DNA of 64,000 nt from JAMXLO01 sp037201625 (GTDB taxonomy: Bacteria; Pseudomonadota; Alphaproteobacteria; Acetobacterales; Acetobacteraceae). Positions 58,917 through 64,000 of the stretch are shown here, piece after piece; the first letter of the stretch is position 1; each line of letters begins with the position of its first letter. The DNA is taken from positions 1,240,001 through 1,304,000 of the forward strand of contig JBBCGR010000004.1 in assembly GCA_037201625.1 (NCBI GenBank), given 5' to 3'. The position numbers were made by a program, and so were the translations under genes. The notes beneath the pieces are model-generated. The model searched no databases. It worked only from the letters and a program-made list of their open reading frames with translations, and was not told the DNA's origin.

Positions 58917-59411
58917 ATGGATTCGCCCGCAACCGAGGCAGTTTCACCGGACCCCGCCGTCGATGTGATCGACATCGCGCGCATCATGCACGCGATCCCG
59001 CATCGCTATCCGTTCCTCATGATCGATCGCGTGGTCGACGTGGTGCGCAACCGCTCCGCGGTAGGCATCAAGAACGTATCGGTCAACGAATCGTTCTTCG
59101 CCGGGCATTTCCCCAACCACCCGGTGATGCCCGGCGTGCTGATCATCGAGAGCATGGCGCAGACCGCGGCCGTCCTGGTGGTCGAAACGCTCGGCCCCGC
59201 GGCCGCCGGCAAGGTGGTGTATTTCATGTCGATCGAGGGCGCGAAATTCCGCCGCCCCGTCGTCCCCGGCGACCAGCTTCGCATCCATGTCACCAAGGAA
59301 CGCAATCGCGGCAATGTCTGGAAGTTCAACGCCGTGGTCCGCGTGGACGGCATCTCGGTCGCCGAGGCGACCTACGCGGCGATGATCATGGACCGTGCGG
59401 CCCAAGTCTGA
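58917..59411 (+). CDS. fabZ: 3-hydroxyacyl-[acyl-carrier-protein] dehydratase FabZ
   Basis: 164 residues. Hot-dog-fold dehydratase of fatty-acid elongation. The catalytic His is in FFAGHFPNHPVMPGVLIIES (Gly-His-Phe-Pro) and the Glu in the following helix (ESMAQTAAVL). IPHRYPFLMIDRVVDV opens the domain. The N-terminal ~20 residues are extra. It is embedded between lpxD and lpxA, the standard arrangement that balances lipid A and fatty acids. Confidence 0.96.
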   Translation: MDSPATEAVSPDPAVDVIDIARIMHAIPHRYPFLMIDRVVDVVRNRSAVGIKNVSVNESFFAGHFPNHPVMPGVLIIESMAQTAAVLVVETLGPAAAGKVVYFMSIEGAKFRRPVVPGDQLRIHVTKERNRGNVWKFNAVVRVDGISVAEATYAAMIMDRAAQV

Positions 59412-59500
59412 TGCGCTGCCGCAATCCGACCAAAATCATCGGGGAAACAAGCAGTTACAAGCCGATCATCGAAATATAGGGCAACAATGATTGAGTTGGT

Positions 59501-59514
59501 GGCCATCGATGGCC
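59501..59514. promoter_or_regulatory. 14-bp perfect palindrome in the fabZ-lpxA gap
   Basis: GGCCATCGATGGCC lies in the 150-bp gap between fabZ and lpxA, the only sizeable gap in this cluster. The gap is less GC-rich than its surroundings (GAAATATAGGGCAACAATG at 59471-59489). An internal promoter for lpxA-lpxI-gloA could lie here; the palindrome may be coincidental. Confidence 0.3.
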
Positions 59515-59566
59515 GCTCTAGCCTCCGCCCGCCCTTGCCGCGGTGAGTCACCTCAGAATGGATGCC

Positions 59567-60385
59567 ATGCCCGAAACGATCGCCCTGCGGCCGGCCACCA
59601 CCACCGCCATCCATCCGACGGCGATCGTCAGCCGCGGCGCGGAACTCGGCGTCGGTGTCCGCATCGGCCCGTTCTGCACGGTCGGGCCGGACGTGGTGAT
59701 CGAGGATCGTGCCGAACTGGTCTCGCATGTCGTGGTGGACGGCCACACGCAGATCGGCGCCGATGTGGTGCTGTATCCGTTCTGCACCGTCGGACTGGCG
59801 CCGCAGGACCTGAAATATGCCGGCCAGCCGACCCGGTGCGAGATCGGCGCGCGCACCCAGATCCGCGAGCACTGCACGATCCATCGCGGCACCGTCACGG
59901 GCAAGGGCATCACCCGGATCGGCACCGACTGCATGCTGATGGCGGTGGCGCATGTCGCGCATGACTGCACCCTCGGCAACCACGTCATCATCGCCAACAA
60001 CGCAGTGATGGGCGGGCATGTCTCGATCGCCGACCATGCGGTGATCGGCGGTGCGGCGGCCATCCACCAGTTCGTCCGCATCGGCCGCGCGGCGATGATC
60101 GGTGGCGTTTCGGGCGTCGAGGCCGACGTCATCCCGTTCGGCAGCGTGATCGGCAACCGCGCGCGGCTGGCAGGTCTGAACGTGATCGGCCTGAAGCGCC
60201 GCGGCTTCGACAAGGCGCAGGTCCAGTTGCTGCACCGCGCGTTCGGCGACCTGTTCCGCCATGAGGGCGTGTTCGCCCAGCGACTGGCCGTCGTGCGCGA
60301 CCGCTACGGCGAGGAGGCATTGGTGGCAGAGGTGCTCGCCTTCATCGATGCGCCGAGCCATCGCGGCCTGATCCGCGCGGAATAG
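59567..60385 (+). CDS. lpxA: UDP-N-acetylglucosamine acyltransferase LpxA
   Basis: 272 residues from the ATG at 59567; a GTG (59543) and ATG (59558) upstream are also open and the start is not decided. First step of lipid A synthesis. Left-handed beta-helix with hexapeptides (IHPTAIVSRGAELGVGVRIG), VLYPFCTVGLAPQDLKYAG, the catalytic His in MAVAHVAHDCTLGNHVIIAN, GGAAAIHQFVRIGRAAMIGG and C-terminal NVIGLKRRGFDKAQVQLL. Followed three bases later by lpxI. Confidence 0.95.
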   Translation: MPETIALRPATTTAIHPTAIVSRGAELGVGVRIGPFCTVGPDVVIEDRAELVSHVVVDGHTQIGADVVLYPFCTVGLAPQDLKYAGQPTRCEIGARTQIREHCTIHRGTVTGKGITRIGTDCMLMAVAHVAHDCTLGNHVIIANNAVMGGHVSIADHAVIGGAAAIHQFVRIGRAAMIGGVSGVEADVIPFGSVIGNRARLAGLNVIGLKRRGFDKAQVQLLHRAFGDLFRHEGVFAQRLAVVRDRYGEEALVAEVLAFIDAPSHRGLIRAE

Positions 60386-60387
60386 GG

Positions 60388-61239
60388 GTGGCAGCCGAGC
60401 GGCGCGTCCTCGGCATCCTGGCAGGCGGCGGCCAGTTGCCCGGCAAGGTGGCGGCGGCGGCGCGTGCCGCCGGGCGGCCGGTGTTCCTGGTTGGCCTCGA
60501 TGGCTTCGCCGATCCCGCCGTGCTGGCGCCCTGGCCGCACGAGGTCATCCGCATCCTGGCCGCCGGCCGGATCATCGCCGCGCTGCGCGAGCATGGCTGC
60601 CAGGACCTCGTCCTGGTGGGGCCGGTGCGGCGGCCGTCGCTGCTGGACCTGCGGCCGGACGCCGAGGGCGCGCGCATCCTGGCGCGCATCGGCCGCGCCG
60701 CCTTCGCCGGTGACGATGGGCTGCTGGCCGCGGTGATCCGGGTGTTCGCCGAGGAAGGCTTCCGCGTCGTTGGCATGCACGAGATCCTCAATGAGGCGCT
60801 CGGGCCGGTCGGATTGCTGTCCCGCACGGCGCCCGACGCCGTGTCGATGACCGATGTCCGCCGGGGGATTGCCGTGGCGCGCGCGCTGGGCGCGGTCGAT
60901 GTCGGGCAGGGCTGCGTGGTGCAGCAGGGGATCGTGCTGGCGGTCGAGGCGGCGGAAGGCACCGACGCGATGCTGTCGCGCTGCGGCCCGTTGGCGGCGC
61001 CGGGCCGTGGCGGGGTGCTGGTGAAGCTGGTGAAGCCTGGCCAGGACCGGCGGACGGACCTGCCGACGGTCGGCCCGCAGACGCTGCGCGGTGCGGCCGC
61101 GGCCGGGCTGCGGGGGGTTGCGTTCGAGGCGGGAGGCACCATTCTGGCCGAGCGTGACGCCACGATCGCCGTGGCGGACGAGACCGGGCTGTTTCTGCTA
61201 GGTCTCGGTCCCGACGAATTGAGGGGAGACAGCACATGA
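60388..61239 (+). CDS. lpxI: UDP-2,3-diacylglucosamine pyrophosphatase LpxI
   Basis: 283 residues from a GTG. LpxI replaces LpxH in alphaproteobacteria and yields lipid X. Motifs: LGILAGGGQLPGKVAAAARA, the central MHEILNEALGPVGLLSRTAP, DVGQGCVVQQGIVLAVEAAE-like segment and the active-site region EGTDAMLSRCGPLA followed by GGVLVKLVKPGQDRRTDLPT. lpxB, which usually comes next, is not here; gloA follows with an ATGA overlap. Confidence 0.94.
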   Translation: MAAERRVLGILAGGGQLPGKVAAAARAAGRPVFLVGLDGFADPAVLAPWPHEVIRILAAGRIIAALREHGCQDLVLVGPVRRPSLLDLRPDAEGARILARIGRAAFAGDDGLLAAVIRVFAEEGFRVVGMHEILNEALGPVGLLSRTAPDAVSMTDVRRGIAVARALGAVDVGQGCVVQQGIVLAVEAAEGTDAMLSRCGPLAAPGRGGVLVKLVKPGQDRRTDLPTVGPQTLRGAAAAGLRGVAFEAGGTILAERDATIAVADETGLFLLGLGPDELRGDST

Positions 61240-61622
61240 GCCAGTTCCTGCACACCATGCTGCGCGTGGGCGACCTGCAGCGCAGCGTCGATTTCTACAC
61301 CAAGGCCTTCGGCATGAAGGAGTTGCGCCGGCGCGACGTGCCGGACGGCAAGTACACCTTGGTCTTCGTGGGCTACGGTGAGGAAGACAGCAACACCGCG
61401 ATCGAACTGACCTACAATTACGGCGTCGAGAAATACGAGATGGGCGGCGCGTTCGGCCATCTGGCGATCGGCGTGCCGGACGTTGCGGCGGCGTGCGAGG
61501 TCGCGGCCACGGCCGGCGGCACGATCACGCGGCCGGCGGGCCCGGTGAAGTTCGGCACCACGATCATCGCCTTCGTGAAGGACCCGGACGGCTACTCGAT
61601 CGAACTGGTCGAGCGGAAGTAA
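61236..61622 (+). CDS. gloA: Lactoylglutathione lyase (glyoxalase I)
   Basis: 128 residues. Converts the hemithioacetal of methylglyoxal and glutathione to S-lactoylglutathione. Two beta-alpha-beta modules: LHTMLRVGDLQRSVDFYTKA (metal His) with VFVGYGEEDSNTAIELTYNY (metal Glu), and GHLAIGVPDVAAACEVAA (second His) with FVKDPDGYSIELVERK (second Glu). Short, single-domain form. Overlaps lpxI by four bases, so it is translated with the lipid A genes although unrelated. Confidence 0.95.
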   Translation: MSQFLHTMLRVGDLQRSVDFYTKAFGMKELRRRDVPDGKYTLVFVGYGEEDSNTAIELTYNYGVEKYEMGGAFGHLAIGVPDVAAACEVAATAGGTITRPAGPVKFGTTIIAFVKDPDGYSIELVERK

Positions 61623-61645
61623 CCGGAGCGGACGCGCCGGGCTGC

Positions 61646-61749
61646 TGGAGCGTGATCCGTGCAGGTGGAATCACCGGAGCGGTGAATCACGCTCTCAGAC
61701 AACGAGCTGGAGCGGATTCTGTGAGCCTGCACCAACGGAATCTGCTCCA
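61646..61749 (+). repeat. Dispersed two-hairpin repeat, full copy B
   Basis: About 104 bases homologous to 26764-26866, with a truncated copy at 5562-5591. Hairpin 1 pairs GAGCGTGAT with ATCACGCTC (perfect) around an inner GGTGGAATCACC. Hairpin 2 pairs GGAGCGGATTC with GAATCTGCTCC (one mismatch). Differences from copy A tend to fall in stems. It lies between convergent gloA and ruvX, again a natural terminator position. Confidence 0.87.
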
Positions 61750-61763
61750 GCCGGGCGCGTCCT

Positions 61764-62225
61764 TCACCGACTGGCATCCAGCGCGCCCTGCAGCATCCAG
61801 GCCGCCGCCATCCGGTCCACCGCATCGGCGCGCTTCTTGCGGCTGAGGTCGGCCTCGCCCACCAGGAACCGGTTCACCGCGGCCGAGGACAGCCGCTCAT
61901 CCCACAGCGCGGTCGGCAGCGCGGTCGCCTCGGACAGCGCCAATGCCCAGTCGCGCGCCGCCTGCGCCGCCGGTCCCAGCGTGCCGTCCATCGACAGCGG
62001 CAGCCCGACCACCAGCCCGCCGGCGCCCTCCTTGCGCGCGATCGCGGAGATCTCGGCCGCCACACCGCGCAGCTTGCCGCGGCGGAGGCTGCCGTAGGGC
62101 GAGGCGAGCGTCAGCCCGACATCGGACAGCGCCAGGCCGACCGTGCGGCTGCCCGGGTCGATCCCGATCAGGCGCTGGTCGCGGGTGAGGGTTGCGCGCA
62201 GGTCGCGCAGGTTGAACAGCGGCAT
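61764..62225 (-). CDS. ruvX: RuvX/YqgF-family RNase H-fold protein (pre-16S rRNA nuclease-like)
   Basis: 153 residues. RNase H-like fold: LIGIDPGSRTVGLALSDVG carries the first catalytic Asp, VVGLPLSMDGTLGPAAQ the middle motif, WDERLSSAAVNRFL the conserved Glu region and KKRADAVDRMAAAWMLQ the last Asp. Proposed to trim the 5' end of 16S rRNA precursors and/or act on Holliday junctions. Divergent from gatC across ~47 bp, so the two promoters must overlap. Confidence 0.93.
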   Translation of the reverse strand: MPLFNLRDLRATLTRDQRLIGIDPGSRTVGLALSDVGLTLASPYGSLRRGKLRGVAAEISAIARKEGAGGLVVGLPLSMDGTLGPAAQAARDWALALSEATALPTALWDERLSSAAVNRFLVGEADLSRKKRADAVDRMAAAWMLQGALDASR

Positions 62226-62272
62226 CGGCCGTGGTTATGGTCCGGCAATCCCTCTCGGAAAAGGTTCGCCCC

Positions 62273-62560
62273 ATGTCGCTCGATCCAGCGACCATCCGCC
62301 GTATCGCCACGCTCGCGCGCATCCATGTCGAGGATGCCGAGCTTGCGACGCTGGCCACCGAACTCAACGGCATCCTGGGCTGGATCGAGCAACTCAATGA
62401 GGTGAATGTCGACGGCATCGAGCCTCTGGCCGGTGCGGCGCAGATGGCGCTGAAGATGCGCGAGGACGTGGTCACCGACGGCGGCTACCCGGAGAAGATC
62501 CTGGGCAACGCGCCGGAGCGGGCGGGGGATTTCTACGCCGTTCCCAAGGTGGTCGAATGA
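62273..62560 (+). CDS. gatC: Asp-tRNA(Asn)/Glu-tRNA(Gln) amidotransferase subunit C
   Basis: 95 residues from the ATG at 62273 (AAGG upstream); an ATG at 62231 would extend into the promoter region. Typical GatC: DPATIRRIATLARIHVEDAE, LNGILGWIEQLNEVNVDGIE, LKMREDVVTDGGYPEKILGN and the C-terminal GDFYAVPKVVE that wraps around GatA. Overlaps gatA by four bases (ATGA). Confidence 0.95.
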   Translation: MSLDPATIRRIATLARIHVEDAELATLATELNGILGWIEQLNEVNVDGIEPLAGAAQMALKMREDVVTDGGYPEKILGNAPERAGDFYAVPKVVE

Positions 62561-64000
62561 TCCCCACCGACCTGACGATCGCCGGTGCGCGCGATGCCCT
62601 GCGGCAGCGCGCGATCACCGCACGCGCGCTGACCGAGGCGCATCTGGCGGCGATCGAGGCGCTCAACCCGCGGCTGAACGCCTATATCACCGTCACCGCG
62701 GACCGCGCGCTCGCGCAGGCGGATGCGGCGGATGCGGCATTGTCGCGCGGGGAGTTCGCGCCGCTCACCGGCATTCCGCTGGCGATCAAGGACCTGTTCT
62801 GCACCGAAGGCGTGCGCACCACCGCCGGCAGCAGGATCCTGGGTCCCTTCATCCCGCCCTATGAGAGCACGGTGACCGCCAACCTGCTGCGCGACGGCGC
62901 CATCTTCCTGGGCAAGGCGAACGTGGACGAGTTCGCCATGGGCTCGTCCAACATGACATCGGGTTTCGGCCCGGTGACCAATCCCTGGCAGCGCCGCCAG
63001 GACCGGAGCGCCGTGCTGGTGCCCGGCGGCTCGTCCGGCGGCTCGGCGTCCGCCGTCTCGGCCCGCATCGCCATGGGCGCGACCGGCACGGATACCGGCG
63101 GCTCCATCCGCCAGCCGGCATCGTTCTGCGGCATCACCGGCATGAAGCCGACCTATGGACGGTGCTCGCGCTGGGGGGTGGTGGCGTTCGCCTCCTCGCT
63201 CGACCATCCCGGGCCGTTCGCGCGCAGCGTGCAGGATTGCGCCATCCTGCTGGGCTCGATGGCCGGGCACGATCCGAAGGATTCCACCAGCGCCGATCTG
63301 CCGGTTCCGGATTTCGAGGCGGCCTGCGCGCGCGACGTGAGGGGGTTGCGCATCGGCGTGCCGCGCGAATACCGGATGGAGGGCATGCCGGACGACATCG
63401 AGCGTCTGTGGCAGCAGGGCCTGGGCTGGCTGCGCGACGCCGGCGCCGAAATCATTGACGTTTCGCTGCCGCACACGAAATACGGCCTCACCACCTACTA
63501 CATCGTGGCACCGGCCGAGGCCTCCTCGAACCTGGCGCGGTATGACGGCGTGCGGTTCGGCCTGCGCGAGGATGGCGCGGACCTGCGCGACCTGTATGAG
63601 CGCACGCGGGCATCGGGGTTCGGTGCCGAGGTGCGGCGGCGCGTGCTGATCGGCACCTATGTGCTGTCGGCGGGATACTACGATGCCTACTACCTGCGGG
63701 CGCAGAAGGTGCGCGCGCTGATCCTGCGCGACTTCACCGAGGTGTTCGCGCAGGTGGACGCACTCGTCACGCCGACCGCGCCATCGGCGGCCTTCGCGCA
63801 GGGCGAGAACATGGATGATCCGATCAAGATGTATCTGAACGACGTGTTCACCGTGCCGGCCAACATGGCGGGCGTTCCCGGCATCTCGGTGCCCGCCGGG
63901 CTCGATGCGAACGGACTGCCGCTCGGGCTGCAGGTGATCGGCCGGCCGTTCGACGAACAAACGGTCTTTGCGGTGGGCGCCGCGCTGGAACGCGCAGCCG
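62557..64000 (+). CDS. gatA: Amidotransferase subunit A (GatA), 3' end beyond the window
   Basis: About 481 residues are visible and the frame is open at the right edge, so only the last few residues are missing. Glutaminase subunit of GatCAB, which makes Gln-tRNA(Gln) and/or Asn-tRNA(Asn) from misacylated precursors. The amidase Ser-cisSer-Lys triad is present: Lys in GIPLAIKDLFCTEGVRTTAG, cis-Ser in GTDTGGSIRQPASFCG and the nucleophile region in VPGGSSGGSASAVSARIAMG. NVDEFAMGSSNMTSGFGPV is also diagnostic. gatB is expected just downstream, outside the window. Confidence 0.96.
   Translation, partial: MIPTDLTIAGARDALRQRAITARALTEAHLAAIEALNPRLNAYITVTADRALAQADAADAALSRGEFAPLTGIPLAIKDLFCTEGVRTTAGSRILGPFIPPYESTVTANLLRDGAIFLGKANVDEFAMGSSNMTSGFGPVTNPWQRRQDRSAVLVPGGSSGGSASAVSARIAMGATGTDTGGSIRQPASFCGITGMKPTYGRCSRWGVVAFASSLDHPGPFARSVQDCAILLGSMAGHDPKDSTSADLPVPDFEAACARDVRGLRIGVPREYRMEGMPDDIERLWQQGLGWLRDAGAEIIDVSLPHTKYGLTTYYIVAPAEASSNLARYDGVRFGLREDGADLRDLYERTRASGFGAEVRRRVLIGTYVLSAGYYDAYYLRAQKVRALILRDFTEVFAQVDALVTPTAPSAAFAQGENMDDPIKMYLNDVFTVPANMAGVPGISVPAGLDANGLPLGLQVIGRPFDEQTVFAVGAALERAA

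Noticed and set aside
62231..62272. Extended GatC N-terminus from the ATG at 62231
   Set aside because: The extra 14 residues are not GatC-like and would use up the divergent promoter region; the ATG at 62273 has a ribosome site.

Overview
The window is about 64 kb of uniformly GC-rich chromosome that looks like an alphaproteobacterium of the Acetobacteraceae / Rhodospirillales type. This placement is inferred from the gene repertoire: a SUF operon led by an Rrf2 regulator, a BamA-Skp-LpxD-FabZ-LpxA-LpxI envelope cluster, a globin-coupled chemotaxis transducer and a PaoABC-type molybdenum dehydrogenase. I see no prophage, IS transposase, CRISPR array or rRNA. Both ends cut genes: a TPR protein at the left and gatA at the right.

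Layout. 1-4 kb: TPR gene (partial), secreted cupin, a multi-hairpin repeat array, glpX-recJ and tRNA-Glu(TTC). 4-7 kb: small lipoprotein, membrane di-haem cytochrome c, CYTH-CHAD protein. 7.4-11.3 kb: paoABC-like periplasmic aldehyde dehydrogenase on the minus strand. 11.4-13.7 kb: fabI-ackA. 13.9-16.8 kb: cupin followed by a three-gene RiPP cassette (GrrA-type precursor with nine W-x-N triads, GrrM-type radical SAM/SPASM maturase, and a secreted protein whose C-terminus resembles I78 peptidase inhibitors). 16.8-20 kb: SDR dehydrogenase and a soluble globin-MCP-PilZ transducer. 20.1-26.7 kb: the suf operon (Rrf2 regulator, sufBCDSU, sufT, A-type carrier) with an IscR type-1-like operator. 26.9-30.9 kb, minus strand: DEAD-box helicase, glutaryl-CoA dehydrogenase and an RNA m5U methyltransferase. 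31.1-33.7 kb: Pro/Tyr-rich secreted protein and GH15 glucanase. 33.8-37.3 kb: phnCDEE phosphonate-type importer. 37.5-46.5 kb, minus strand: a NodT-MdtABC-like tripartite efflux operon. 46.9-54.3 kb: CitE-like lyase, livGFKHM branched-chain-type importer, small membrane protein, class II aldolase. 54.5-61.6 kb: envelope cluster plus gloA. 61.8-64 kb: ruvX diverging from gatCA.

The strongest candidate for an unusual system is the Grr cassette at 14446-16767. It would make a secreted, cyclophane-crosslinked Trp-rich peptide, and its third gene is an unexpected I78-like partner.

Two features cut across the window. First, four genes or gene pairs (phnE2, both RND pumps) are broken by apparent one-base losses. 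Comparing the two RND paralogues in this same window pinpoints two of them, and a sequencing or assembly artefact is the leading explanation. Second, short tandem expansions are frequent: low-complexity inserts in AckA, the helicase and GH15, an 18-bp tandem repeat after paoC and a 15-bp duplication at the sufB stop. Dispersed hairpin repeats also recur, including three copies of one family.
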